Source of the DNA: Blautia glucerasea
GTDB taxonomy: Bacteria > Bacillota > Clostridia > Lachnospirales > Lachnospiraceae
DNA: 64,000 bases
Reading direction: 5' to 3'
Assembly: GCF_020537505.1 (NCBI RefSeq)
Contig: NZ_JAJBMO010000002.1
Span: 248,001 to 312,000 of the forward strand
The notes below the pieces were generated by a model. That model had not been told where the DNA came from. It saw only the letters and a list, made by a program, of their open reading frames with translations, and ran no database searches. The position numbers and the translations under genes are program-made. Below, in pieces: positions 1 through 7,952 of this stretch; within the stretch, counting starts at the first letter, position 1; each line of letters opens with the position of its first letter.

Positions 1-129
1 AGAAACATCAAGCGCCGGAATCTGTGTGGGTACGAACAATCCTCCGTCTTCAGAAAGTCCCTTCAAAATAGCCTGGGAAGCGGTTACCGGTTCTCCTTTT
101 CCTCTGGTGCTCTGGTACATTACCTGCAT
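1..129 (-). CDS. thrC: threonine synthase, N-terminal fragment (cut by window edge)
   Basis: Only the first 43 codons are inside the window. The peptide begins MQVMYQSTRGKGEPVT and continues with AILKGLSEDGGLFVP, the typical opening of PLP-dependent threonine synthase (O-phosphohomoserine to threonine). I place the start at the ATG ending at 129 because an AGGCAGGA ribosome binding site lies about 8 bases upstream. A second in-frame ATG at 118-120 is possible. The catalytic lysine region is outside the window. It has its own sigma-A-type promoter at 212-240. Confidence 0.85.
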   Translation of the reverse strand, partial: MQVMYQSTRGKGEPVTASQAILKGLSEDGGLFVPTQIPALDVS

Positions 130-211
130 TTGTTATTCCTGCCTTTCGCTTATTGTTATGAGATAAATATATGTAATTTACCTCTTTATTATCGTATTCG
201 ACTTTACAGGT

Positions 212-240
212 ATTATACATACTTCACCGTGCTAAATCAA
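212..240 (-). promoter_or_regulatory. sigma-A-type promoter of thrC
   Basis: Minus strand reads TTGATT (235-240), a 17-base spacer, then a perfect TATAAT (212-217). Transcription would start near 205, giving a leader of about 75 bases before the thrC ATG. Confidence 0.75.
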
Positions 241-249
241 CACCAAATT

Positions 250-281
250 TGAAAAAGCCGCCTGAAATAATTTCAGACGGC
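250..281 (-). terminator. intrinsic terminator of the cell-wall hydrolase gene
   Basis: GCCGTCTGAAAT and ATTTCAGGCGGC form an almost perfect stem (257-281), followed on the minus strand by TTTTTC. It sits 22 bases after the stop codon at 304. Confidence 0.85.
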
Positions 282-303
282 CGATACATCACTTTCCTGA
301 ATT

Positions 304-1230
304 TTATTTTTTCACCATTTGAACTACGTTTTTTTCATCCTCCGTTTGAGATGAGGAACTGCTCTTGGAGTCTTTTTCATCCGGATAGGTATAAAATTCA
401 TGAACACCATATTTAAATAATTTCTTCAGTTCTTTATCAAACCAGGAGACATTCTGCTTCTCTGCTGCGGAACGCTGGATGAAGAACAATGCTCCCTGGG
501 AATAATCAACACCTTCCAAAGCCTGCTTTACAGCCTCCCTGGTATCATCTGAAACCGTTACCTCATAAAATCTTCCATCATAAATAGGAGAAAACTGAGG
601 AACACCATTTTTCTGGTCAAAAATAACATCCGTAACAGTACCCGGGAATTCACTGTTGGACACCCGGTTCATGATCACATTGGCGATCAGGATCCGTCCT
701 TTAATATCTTCTGTTCCAGCCTCTGCTTCTACAATGTGAAGCAGATTATCGTAATCGGAATCAGACATCAGTTTGGCGTTTGCAGATGCAGATACTGCCT
801 CATCAAAGCTGTCAACGGTGTCTGCCATGGACTCTCCCACATTCAGCTCGTCAGCATTTCCTTTTACTTTCTTCACACGCTGCCCAACCATCACTCTCTC
901 GCAGGAGGTTCCAATACGTGCTACCGAAGTCCCAACTGCCGGACTGTCAGCAACACTGGTAACCATACCAGCAATTCCTGTAGGCAGGGTGTAACTGATC
1001 GACCCCGAATTAACTCCGGCAGATGCTGATTCCTCCTCTGAATCCGAAGCTGCATATACTTGGCTTCGCCCGCCCGATTCTGATACCTTTGATCCAATTG
1101 CCAAAATCATCGCCAACGCGGCACAGGCACTAAGAGCTACAAAATTATGTACAAGGGCATTTCCATTCTTTTTCCTCTGGTCTTCGCCCTTGGAAGTTGT
1201 TACATTCTGTAAACTTAATTTTAATTTCAT
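304..1230 (-). CDS. secreted or membrane-anchored cell-wall hydrolase, SleB/CwlJ (Hydrolase_2) family
   Basis: 308 aa. A basic N-terminus is followed by a hydrophobic segment (about residues 28-48), then a low-complexity Ser/Glu-rich stretch. The C-terminal catalytic domain (about 155-285) has the family pattern: IVEAEAG with the presumed catalytic Glu, then GRILIANVIMNRV, SEFPGTVTDVIF and a late HEFYTYP. Family members cleave spore cortex or vegetative peptidoglycan. The ATG ending at 1230 is chosen because AGGAAAG lies 8 bases upstream; a GTG at 1248 has no site. The protein was probably exported and acts on the wall. Whether it is a germination enzyme cannot be told from the sequence. A second hydrolase of this family is at 36522. 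Confidence 0.8.
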   Translation of the reverse strand: MKLKLSLQNVTTSKGEDQRKKNGNALVHNFVALSACAALAMILAIGSKVSESGGRSQVYAASDSEEESASAGVNSGSISYTLPTGIAGMVTSVADSPAVGTSVARIGTSCERVMVGQRVKKVKGNADELNVGESMADTVDSFDEAVSASANAKLMSDSDYDNLLHIVEAEAGTEDIKGRILIANVIMNRVSNSEFPGTVTDVIFDQKNGVPQFSPIYDGRFYEVTVSDDTREAVKQALEGVDYSQGALFFIQRSAAEKQNVSWFDKELKKLFKYGVHEFYTYPDEKDSKSSSSSQTEDEKNVVQMVKK

Positions 1231-1310
1231 ATTCTTCTTTCCTTGCACTTTTGTTATGTTTTGATTTCTTTATTTTTATATTCTGTAACATTTTTGTAAT
1301 GTATGGGAAA

Positions 1311-1339
1311 ATTATATTTAATAATAGCTAAAATGTCAA
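1311..1339 (-). promoter_or_regulatory. consensus sigma-A promoter of the cell-wall hydrolase
   Basis: Minus strand: TTGACA (1334-1339), 17-base spacer, TATAAT (1311-1316). Both hexamers are perfect. The leader to the ATG at 1230 is about 75 bases and A/T rich. Confidence 0.85.
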
Positions 1340-1380
1340 GTAATTTTTATGGTATTCATCCCATTTTATCCAAAAACAGG

Positions 1381-1506
1381 TAAAAAAAGAAAGGGTGCGC
1401 GCCAAAACAAGAGTTTTTTCAAAAGTGCCCGTAACATTTTTGAAAAAACTACCCGTTTTTATTTGTCCCCTTCATTCTCCCCGGTATGCTTCTTTTTCTC
1501 TTTTCA
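1381..1506 (-). ncRNA. candidate small RNA or leader between leuA and the hydrolase
   Basis: A separate strong promoter (1513-1542) fires into this spacer, which holds no gene. The predicted RNA contains a 13-bp perfect inverted repeat (arms AGTTTTTTCAAAA at 1412-1424 and its complement at 1438-1450), flanked by GGGT and ACCC, and then a T-rich run (1382-1391). Peptides encoded after the promoter are at most 11 codons. The RNA could end at the T-run or read into the hydrolase. This is inference from promoter plus structure; no known RNA family was recognised. Confidence 0.3.
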
Positions 1507-1512
1507 TGTATG

Positions 1513-1542
1513 ATTATAGCTTCGCTTCCATTCTTTCGTCAA
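1513..1542 (-). promoter_or_regulatory. orphan sigma-A-like promoter
   Basis: Minus strand: TTGACG (1537-1542), 18-base spacer, TATAAT (1513-1518). It lies after the leuA terminator and upstream of the structured spacer, not next to an open reading frame. Confidence 0.55.
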
Positions 1543-1567
1543 GCATTTCTCATCGCCTTGTTCTGAC

Positions 1568-1608
1568 AAAAAACGGGCAGAACACGCTCTGCGAGTTTTA
1601 CCCGTTTT
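1568..1608 (-). terminator. intrinsic terminator of leuA
   Basis: Stem AAAACGGG (1570-1577) with CCCGTTTT (1601-1608) and an inner GCAGA/TCTGC helix, followed on the minus strand by a T-run. It is 17 bases after the leuA stop. Confidence 0.8.
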
Positions 1609-1624
1609 TCTTTCTTATTAAAAA

Positions 1625-3280
1625 TTACCGGTTATTGATTGCTGTTACAAGAGCATCGATGGATGCGCGGATAATATCCGGATCCACGCCAGCGCCCCAT
1701 GCCATGGTTCCATCTGGCTTCTTAATCCCTACATATGCAATAGCTTTGGAACTGGAGCTGCGTTCCAGCGCATGCTCCTGATACACTTCAAGGGAATATT
1801 TCAGCTCATATGCTTTCTTCAGGGCATTGTTTACTGCATCAAGACGACCGTTTCCAGCAGCTTCTGTAGTAATCGTTTTTCCCTTAAAGGTAGAGGTAAC
1901 CTTTGTTGTAATTCCACCGTCTTTCTGCTGGAAATGGACCTCATTAATGCTGTATGGCTCTACCACATTTTCAAAGGTCTTCTTGAACAGATCAAAGATC
2001 TCATCTGGATGAAGTTCTTTGTGAAGGTGGTCGGAAACACCTTTGGCTGTGTATCCCATTGCCTCACGCATTTTCGGCGGAAGGTTCAGTCCATATTTTG
2101 TCTCAAGAATATAGCCTACGCCGCCTTTACCAGACTGGCTGTTAATTCGGATAACATCTGCGTCATAGTTACGTCCCACATCTGTAGGATCAATGGGCAG
2201 ATAGGGAACTGTCCATCGGTTCGGATCCTTTTCCTCGATCCAATGCATGCCTTTGGCGATTGCATCCTGATGGGAACCGGAAAATGCTGCAAAAACAAGA
2301 GCTCCACTGTATGGGCTTCTCTCTCCTACTGTCATTCCTGTGCAGCGCTCATATACTTCACAGATATGAGGCATATCAGAGAAATCAAGCTTCGGATCTA
2401 CGCCCTGGGAATACATGTTCATTCCAAGTGTTACAATATCAACGTTACCAGTACGCTCACCATTTCCAAACAGAGTTCCCTCGATACGGTCTGCACCAGC
2501 CAGGATACCCATCTCGGAATCAGCTACACCGCAGCCTCTATCGTTATGAGGATGTAAGGATACGATTACATTTTCGCGGTGAAGCATGTGCTTACACATG
2601 TACTCAACCTGGCTTGCATATACGTGCGGCATGGAATGCTCTACAGTTACTGGCAGATTGATAATGCATTTGTTGTCCGGGGTAGGCTGCCATACATCAA
2701 TAACTGCGTTGCAAACCTCAAGTGCATATTCTGGCTCTGTGCCTGTAAAGCTCTCTGGGCTGTACTCAAACTGGAAATTTCCTTCCGTCTGCCCTGCCAG
2801 TTCTTTTAATAATTTTGCGCCTTCTACTGCGATCTTCAGGATCTCTTCTTTGGATTTCTTAAATACCTGCTCACGCTGCGCAACGGATGTAGAATTATAT
2901 ACATGGACAATGGCCTTCGGCGCACCTTTTACAGCCTCGAAAGTCTTGCGGATAATGTGTTCTCTGGCCTGGGTAAGTACCTGAATGGTAACATCCTCAG
3001 GAATCAGGTTCCGGTCGATCAGAGTACGAAGGAAGGTATACTCTGTCTCAGAAGCTGCCGGGAAACCAACTTCGATCTCCTTAAATCCGATCTGTACAAG
3101 CAGCTTGAAGAATTCAACCTTCTGCTCCAGGCTCATTGGGATTACAAGGGCCTGGTTTCCATCACGGAGATCTACGGAGCACCATGCCGGTGCCTTATCA
3201 ATATAGTCCTTTTTTGCCCAATCCATACAGGTTTCTGGTGGAAGATAATACTGTTTTTTGTATTTGCTTACATTCATCAT
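1625..3280 (-). CDS. leuA: 2-isopropylmalate synthase
   Basis: 551 aa, full length for the longer LeuA class. It condenses acetyl-CoA with 2-oxoisovalerate, the first step of leucine synthesis. The TIM-barrel start has VDLRDGNQAL, and the metal-binding HxH is in SLHPHNDRGCG (about residue 240). The C-terminal leucine-sensing LeuA dimer domain includes SINEVHFQQKDGG and TEAAGNGRLDAV. The start ATG at 3280 follows GGAGG with 9-base spacing; a second ATG directly follows. The gene stands alone between a T-box leader and a terminator, so control by uncharged tRNA-Leu is expected. leuCD is nearby but separately promoted; leuB is not in the window. Confidence 0.95.
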   Translation of the reverse strand: MMNVSKYKKQYYLPPETCMDWAKKDYIDKAPAWCSVDLRDGNQALVIPMSLEQKVEFFKLLVQIGFKEIEVGFPAASETEYTFLRTLIDRNLIPEDVTIQVLTQAREHIIRKTFEAVKGAPKAIVHVYNSTSVAQREQVFKKSKEEILKIAVEGAKLLKELAGQTEGNFQFEYSPESFTGTEPEYALEVCNAVIDVWQPTPDNKCIINLPVTVEHSMPHVYASQVEYMCKHMLHRENVIVSLHPHNDRGCGVADSEMGILAGADRIEGTLFGNGERTGNVDIVTLGMNMYSQGVDPKLDFSDMPHICEVYERCTGMTVGERSPYSGALVFAAFSGSHQDAIAKGMHWIEEKDPNRWTVPYLPIDPTDVGRNYDADVIRINSQSGKGGVGYILETKYGLNLPPKMREAMGYTAKGVSDHLHKELHPDEIFDLFKKTFENVVEPYSINEVHFQQKDGGITTKVTSTFKGKTITTEAAGNGRLDAVNNALKKAYELKYSLEVYQEHALERSSSSKAIAYVGIKKPDGTMAWGAGVDPDIIRASIDALVTAINNR

Positions 3281-3344
3281 TTCTTAATTCCTCCATATTA
3301 CAAATTTGTTTTTTCTCTTTTGGAACGAAAGGATTTTATCACAT

Positions 3345-3673
3345 AAAAAAAGCCCTCCAACTCTGCACATATACTGGTGCAAGAGACGGAAGACATATGT
3401 CCTACGCGGTACCACTCTTATTTCATGAATAAAAAATCCATACACTTCACGGATACGGGATTCATCCTTATATCCTCTCCCTGTAACGGAGGAATCCGTC
3501 TGCATCTATTCTTGCCTCTGCTCTCCTTATAAAGTAGGAAGCAATTTCAAGCAGCTGCTCCAAGGCGAGTTCTACAGTTTCCTTCCGTCATCTCACACCA
3601 ACCGATGACTCTCTGCGCTCTGGTTCCTGTGTACTACTCCTTATCAAAGCATTTCTCTTATAGGTTCTCTGTG
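3345..3673 (-). promoter_or_regulatory. T-box leader, leucine-specific, controlling leuA
   Basis: Minus strand carries the T-box core GTGGTACCGCG (around 3403-3415). A Stem I region has specifier-loop context GAACTCGCCTTGGAG, giving specifier CUC (Leu) at 3567-3569. A terminator helix (3361-3368 with 3377-3385) ends in seven T residues (3345-3351). Uncharged tRNA-Leu should stabilise the antiterminator and allow leuA transcription. Confidence 0.9.
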
Positions 3674-3679
3674 GTTATT

Positions 3680-3708
3680 ACCTTAACATTTTTCTAGTCA
3701 TTTGTCAA
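3680..3708 (-). promoter_or_regulatory. promoter of the leuA T-box transcript
   Basis: Minus strand: TTGACA (3703-3708), 17-base spacer, TAAGGT (3680-3685). It is placed correctly in front of Stem I. The -10 is a weak match. Confidence 0.6.
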
Positions 3709-3754
3709 TGATTACTGTAATCGATTTAAACAATAACATAACCATTAATGGCCA

Positions 3755-3829
3755 ATCGGGGCAACAGGATTTGAACCTGCGACCTCACGGCCCCCAGCCG
3801 TGCGCGCTACCAAGCTACGCCATACCCCG
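3755..3829 (-). tRNA. tRNA-Pro (anticodon GGG)
   Basis: 75 nt. Acceptor arm CGGGGTA pairs with TGCCCCG. Anticodon stem CACGG/CCGTG encloses loop CTGGGGG, so the anticodon is GGG. The T-arm is GCAGG TTCAAAT CCTGT and the discriminator base is A. CCA is not encoded. Confidence 0.95.
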
Positions 3830-3841
3830 CGAACATTTGAT

Positions 3842-3870
3842 ATTGTACCAAATGTTGTAAAAAAAATCAA
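3842..3870 (-). promoter_or_regulatory. promoter of tRNA-Pro
   Basis: Minus strand: TTGATT (3865-3870), 17-base spacer, TACAAT (3842-3847). Transcription would start about 6 bases before the mature tRNA. A 7-bp inverted repeat ACATTTG/CAAATGT (3833-3855) overlaps the -10. Confidence 0.65.
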
Positions 3871-3914
3871 CTATTTTTTCGGAAAACCAATATTTTTACA
3901 GAATCCAGAAGAAG

Positions 3915-3950
3915 AACGTGAAGCCTCTTCCGTTTCCAAGGCTTCACGTT
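3915..3950 (-). terminator. terminator of leuCD
   Basis: Perfect 11-bp stem AACGTGAAGCC/GGCTTCACGTT with a 14-base loop, 8 bases after the leuD stop. The minus-strand tail is CTTCTTCTGG, only moderately T-rich, so efficiency is uncertain. Confidence 0.6.
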
Positions 3951-3957
3951 TAAATTT

Positions 3958-4446
3958 TTAGTGCTGGGCGTTAATGTAATTAACAAGTCCCTCAGCTTTA
4001 ATAATCTTCTGCATAAACTCCGGGAACGCCTGTCCCTTGAACTGGGTGCCTTTGGTACGGTTATAGATCATACCGGAATCGAAATCCACTTCTACTTCGT
4101 CTCCATCTTCAATGCCCTTGCTTGCTTCCGGACATTCAATGATCGGAAGGCCAATATTGATGGCATTTCTATAAAAGATTCTGGCAAATGTCTCAGCGAT
4201 AACACAGCTTACACCAGCTGCCTTGATAGCGATCGGGGCATGCTCACGGGAAGATCCACAGCCGAAGTTTTTGGTTGCTACAATAATGTCACCCTTCTGT
4301 ACTCTTTTTACAAAGGTATTGTCGATGTCTTCCATGCAATGAGTTGCCAGCTCCGCCGGATCTGAGGAATTCAGATAACGTGCCGGAATAATAACATCTG
4401 TATCTACATTGTCTCCATATTTAAAAACTCTGCCTTTTGCCTGCAT
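3958..4446 (-). CDS. leuD: 3-isopropylmalate dehydratase small subunit
   Basis: 162 aa, the normal length for the short LeuD/HacB class. It forms the swivel domain that partners LeuC in isomerising 2- to 3-isopropylmalate. Visible motifs are the start [15 protein letters not shown] and the substrate loop [12 protein letters not shown] (about residues 62-73). It lies 15 bases after leuC and follows a GGAGGAG site, so the two are cotranscribed. Its family also contains homoaconitase subunits, but the neighbouring leuA supports the leucine pathway. Confidence 0.93.
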   Translation of the reverse strand: MQAKGRVFKYGDNVDTDVIIPARYLNSSDPAELATHCMEDIDNTFVKRVQKGDIIVATKNFGCGSSREHAPIAIKAAGVSCVIAETFARIFYRNAINIGLPIIECPEASKGIEDGDEVEVDFDSGMIYNRTKGTQFKGQAFPEFMQKIIKAEGLVNYINAQH

Positions 4447-4461
4447 GATAAGTACTCCTCC

Positions 4462-5730
4462 TTATAATCCTAGTTCTTCTGGTGCACAAATATAGCCAGT
4501 TACTGCACTTGCTGCCGCTACTGCAGGGCTTGCAAGATAAACTTCTGAATCTACATGTCCCATACGTCCAACAAAGTTACGGTTGGTAGTAGAAATACAG
4601 CGCTCACCAGCTGCCAGGATTCCCATATATCCACCAAGGCATGGTCCACAGGTAGGAGTACTTACAACTGCCCCAGCTTCAATAAAGATCTTAAGGAGTC
4701 CTTCTTCCATTGCCTGCAGGTAAATAGCCTGTGTAGCCGGAATTACGATACAGCGAAGACCTTTCTTCACTTTTCGTCCCATCAGGATCTTAGCTGCAAC
4801 ACGAAGGTCATCAATACGTCCGTTCGTACAGGATCCAATTACAGACTGGTCTACTGCAACCGGCTCGCCAATCTCAGAAATTGTCTTGGTATTCTCTGGT
4901 AAATGAGGGAACGCCACTGTTGGCTCCAGTGTACTAAGATCGATCGTGTACTCAGCCTCGTAAACAGCATCTTCATCCGCTTCATATGCCTTGTACGGAC
5001 GTTTGGAATGCGCCTTCATATATTCGATTGCCAGATCATCAACTGGGAAAATACCATTCTTGCCTCCAGCTTCAATTGCCATATTTGCGATTGTAAAACG
5101 GTCATCCATAGAAAGGTTCTTAATGCCCTCTCCTACAAACTCCATAGATTTATAAAGAGCTCCGTCAACACCGATCATACCAATAATATGCAAGATCACA
5201 TCCTTACCGCTTACCCATTTTTTCGGTTTGCCTACAATGTTAAATTTAATCGCAGACGGTACCTTGAACCATGCTTTACCAGTAGCCATACCCGCTGCCA
5301 TATCTGTACTTCCAACGCCAGTGGAAAAAGCTCCCAGAGCTCCATATGTACAGGTATGTGAGTCAGCTCCGATAATTACATCACCAGCTACAGTAAGACC
5401 CTTTTCTGGAAGAAGTGCATGCTCGATTCCCATCTGTCCTACATCAAAATAATTGGTGATGTCATGACGACAGGCAAATTCACGGACACATTTGCAGTGC
5501 TCGGCAGATTTGATATCCTTATTTGGAATAAAATGATCCATTACCAGTGCTATTTTATCTTTGTCAAATACGGTATCTACGGTCATCTTATCCATCTCAT
5601 GGATTGCAACCGGAGATGTGATATCATTTCCAAGAACAAGGTCAAGCTGTGCCTCTATAAGCTGTCCTGCTTCTACATGATCCAAACCTGCATGCGCAGC
5701 CAGGATCTTCTGAGTCATTGTCATTCCCAT
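4462..5730 (-). CDS. leuC: 3-isopropylmalate dehydratase large subunit
   Basis: 422 aa, the shorter LeuC/HacA class. It carries the [4Fe-4S] cluster: VIGSCTNGR (about residue 300) and [11 protein letters not shown] (about 359-369) supply the three cysteines. Early aconitase motifs include [13 protein letters not shown]. The start ATG at 5730 has AGGAGGAA upstream. It is the first gene of leuCD, divergent from a LysR-type regulator across a 143-base spacer with palindromes, so activation by that regulator is a reasonable inference. Confidence 0.94.
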   Translation of the reverse strand: MGMTMTQKILAAHAGLDHVEAGQLIEAQLDLVLGNDITSPVAIHEMDKMTVDTVFDKDKIALVMDHFIPNKDIKSAEHCKCVREFACRHDITNYFDVGQMGIEHALLPEKGLTVAGDVIIGADSHTCTYGALGAFSTGVGSTDMAAGMATGKAWFKVPSAIKFNIVGKPKKWVSGKDVILHIIGMIGVDGALYKSMEFVGEGIKNLSMDDRFTIANMAIEAGGKNGIFPVDDLAIEYMKAHSKRPYKAYEADEDAVYEAEYTIDLSTLEPTVAFPHLPENTKTISEIGEPVAVDQSVIGSCTNGRIDDLRVAAKILMGRKVKKGLRCIVIPATQAIYLQAMEEGLLKIFIEAGAVVSTPTCGPCLGGYMGILAAGERCISTTNRNFVGRMGHVDSEVYLASPAVAAASAVTGYICAPEELGL

Positions 5731-5781
5731 TTTTGTATTCCTCCTGATTTATTGTATGTTGCTATTTTAGCATATTTCCTG

Positions 5782-5831
5782 TTATAATAAAAATACATAT
5801 TAATCATATTTATTATAACTTGTGGTTATAA
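5782..5831. promoter_or_regulatory. operator-like palindromes between leuC and the LysR gene
   Basis: Two overlapping inverted repeats are visible. One is TTATAATAAA (5782-5791) with TTTATTATAA (5809-5818). The other is a tight 19-bp palindrome TTATAAC-TTGTG-GTTATAA (5813-5831), which fits the T-N11-A LysR box form. The position between divergent genes is classic for LysR regulators. Confidence 0.6.
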
Positions 5832-5873
5832 AATTACTATTATTCGGTAACATTCAAGCTTAAGGAGGAACTC

Positions 5874-6752
5874 ATGCAGGAAAATCTATCTCTATATCAT
5901 ATTTTTTACACGGTAAGCCGCACCGGTAATATATCTTCGGCTGCCAAGGAGCTCTACATCAGCCAGCCAGCCATCAGCCGTGCTATCAAAAAACTGGAGG
6001 GTAATCTGGATACCACTCTTTTTAAACGCAGCTCCAGAGGCGTATTCCTCACCCCCGACGGACAGATTCTCTATGAGAAGGTAAAAGGAGCTTTCGATCT
6101 TCTTTCCGAAGGGGAAGACTCCATCCTTCACAATCGTTCCCGGGAAATTCCCAGGCTGCGCATTGGTGCCAGCACTACTTTATGCAAATATGTGCTGATG
6201 CCCCGGTTAAAGGATTTCATCGTAGCCAATCCCAAGATCCGTATCATTATCTCCTGCCAGTCCACTTATCAGACTTTGAAACTTCTTGATGAAGATAAAA
6301 TAGACATTGGACTGATCGGACGCCCCCAGAAGCTTTCCGGATACGAATTTCTGCCTCTGCTGCAGATCCAGGATACCTTCGTGGCAGCCAAAAAATATCT
6401 GGAAAACCAGCAGCAGCTGTTCCCTAAAGAGCCCCTTTACCATACTGCCACCTTCATGCTTCTGGATGAACAAAATATCACCAGGCAATCTGTTAATACC
6501 ATGCTTCACGAGCACCAGCTACAACTGGGACATATTCTGGAAGTCAGTTCCATGGATCTTTTGATCCAATTCGCCCAGGTAGGTCTGGGAATTGCCTGCG
6601 TGATCAAGGAATTTGTGCAAAAAGAGCTGGACGAGGGAACACTTACAGAAGTACCGCTGGGATTTACTTTTCCAGCAAGAGAAATTGGATTTGTATGCAG
6701 AAAAAACAGTAAAAACCAGAAGGTGCTGACACAGCTGGCAAACAGAATATAA
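5874..6752 (+). CDS. LysR-family transcriptional regulator
   Basis: 292 aa, full length. The N-terminal winged helix-turn-helix (residues 1-60) includes ISSAAKELYISQPAISRAIKKLE, shortened here to the core SQPAISRAIKKLE. A periplasmic-binding-like effector domain follows (about 90-290). The start follows AAGGAGGAA. The gene is divergent from leuCD with a palindromic spacer, so it most likely regulates leuCD and itself. The effector is unknown; a leucine-pathway intermediate is a guess. Confidence 0.9.
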   Translation: MQENLSLYHIFYTVSRTGNISSAAKELYISQPAISRAIKKLEGNLDTTLFKRSSRGVFLTPDGQILYEKVKGAFDLLSEGEDSILHNRSREIPRLRIGASTTLCKYVLMPRLKDFIVANPKIRIIISCQSTYQTLKLLDEDKIDIGLIGRPQKLSGYEFLPLLQIQDTFVAAKKYLENQQQLFPKEPLYHTATFMLLDEQNITRQSVNTMLHEHQLQLGHILEVSSMDLLIQFAQVGLGIACVIKEFVQKELDEGTLTEVPLGFTFPAREIGFVCRKNSKNQKVLTQLANRI

Positions 6753-6753
6753 A

Positions 6754-6783
6754 AAAATCCGGGGAAAATCCCCGGATTTTTGA
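6754..6783 (+). terminator. terminator of the LysR gene
   Basis: AAATCCGGGG and CCCCGGATTT form a 10-bp stem with a 4-base AAAA loop, followed by TTTT. It starts right after the stop codon. Confidence 0.9.
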
Positions 6784-6834
6784 TATCAAAACCAACCGCC
6801 ACTCACCAAACCAATGAATAGCAGTTTTCAACAG

Positions 6835-6867
6835 CTAAGAGAAACCCACAAAGTGCGTTTCTCTTAG
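6835..6867 (-). terminator. hairpin after the S1-domain gene
   Basis: Perfect 11-bp stem CTAAGAGAAAC/GTTTCTCTTAG just 5 bases after the rpsA-like stop. The minus-strand tail lacks a T-run, so it may stabilise mRNA or block the opposing transcript rather than terminate. Confidence 0.4.
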
Positions 6868-6872
6868 TAAAA

Positions 6873-7952
6873 TTATTCCTCTACAGGTGCATCCTCAGCT
6901 GGAGCCTCAAGAGCTTTCATGCTAAGGCTGATTTTCTTGTCTTCGCCGTTAAAGTCAACCACTTTAGCCTGGATCTCCTGTCCGATGGTAAGTACATCAG
7001 ATGGTTTTGCAACGTGCTCTCTGGAAATCTGAGATACGTGAAGAAGTGCATCTACGCCAGGTGCAAGCTCTACAAATGCGCCGAAGTCTGTCATACGGGC
7101 AACTTTACCAGTTACTACATTTCCAACAGCGAAATCCTCAGCGGCTGTAAGCCATGGATTCTCCTCCGGGAATTTCATTGTAAGGGCAATCTTCTCGCCC
7201 TTGATGTCTTTGATCATAACCTTTACAGTCTCACCAACTGTGAAAACCTTCTTCGGGTTTTCTACTCTGCCCCAGGACATCTCAGAGATGTGAAGCAGTC
7301 CGTCAGCGCCGCCCAGATCGATGAATGCACCAAAATCTGTAACGTTCTTAACAACACCATCTACTGTATCGCCAACATGGATGCGCTCCATAAGCTCCTG
7401 CTGTTTCTTAGCTTTTTCAGCAACAAGAAGCTGTTTGCGGTTACCAATGATACGGCGTCTTCTAGGATTGAACTCTGTGATAACGAACTCAATCTCCTGA
7501 TCAGCATATTTGCTGAGATCTTTCTCATATGTGTCGGAAACAAGGCTTGCAGGAATGAATACACGTGTCTCCTCAACGTTAACACATAATCCACCGTCAA
7601 GCACCTGAGTAACAGGAGCTTTTAATACTTCCTGGTTCTCGAATGCTTCCTCAAGACGTTTGTTGCCTTTCTCTGCAGCAAGTCGCTTGTAGGTTAAGAT
7701 AACCTGGCCTTCGCCATCATTTACCTTAAGCACTTTGGCTTCCATGGAGTCACCTACATGTACAGCGTCTGTGAGTACTACGGAAGGATCATTGCTATAT
7801 TCACTCTTGGTGATGATACCATCAGCCTTATAGCCAATATTCAGGATAATTTCATCTTCTTTCACATCGATGACCTTTCCCTGTACGATTTCTCCATTTC
7901 TGATTGTTTTTACGGAATCTTCCAGCATCTGTTCAAAACTTAATTCTGACAT
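6873..7952 (-). CDS. rpsA: S1-domain RNA-binding protein (ribosomal protein S1 homologue)
   Basis: 359 aa with four S1-type beta-barrel repeats (about residues 15-85, 100-165, 188-255 and 272-340). The third and fourth show the clear core VTDFGAFIDLGGADGLLHIS and its variant. It is shorter than the six-repeat proteobacterial S1, as usual in Firmicutes. The ATG ending at 7952 has AGGAGG upstream; an upstream TTG is less likely. The start lies 20 bases inside ispH, in another frame, so translational coupling is expected. In many Clostridia these two proteins are fused. Confidence 0.9.
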   Translation of the reverse strand: MSELSFEQMLEDSVKTIRNGEIVQGKVIDVKEDEIILNIGYKADGIITKSEYSNDPSVVLTDAVHVGDSMEAKVLKVNDGEGQVILTYKRLAAEKGNKRLEEAFENQEVLKAPVTQVLDGGLCVNVEETRVFIPASLVSDTYEKDLSKYADQEIEFVITEFNPRRRRIIGNRKQLLVAEKAKKQQELMERIHVGDTVDGVVKNVTDFGAFIDLGGADGLLHISEMSWGRVENPKKVFTVGETVKVMIKDIKGEKIALTMKFPEENPWLTAAEDFAVGNVVTGKVARMTDFGAFVELAPGVDALLHVSQISREHVAKPSDVLTIGQEIQAKVVDFNGEDKKISLSMKALEAPAEDAPVEE

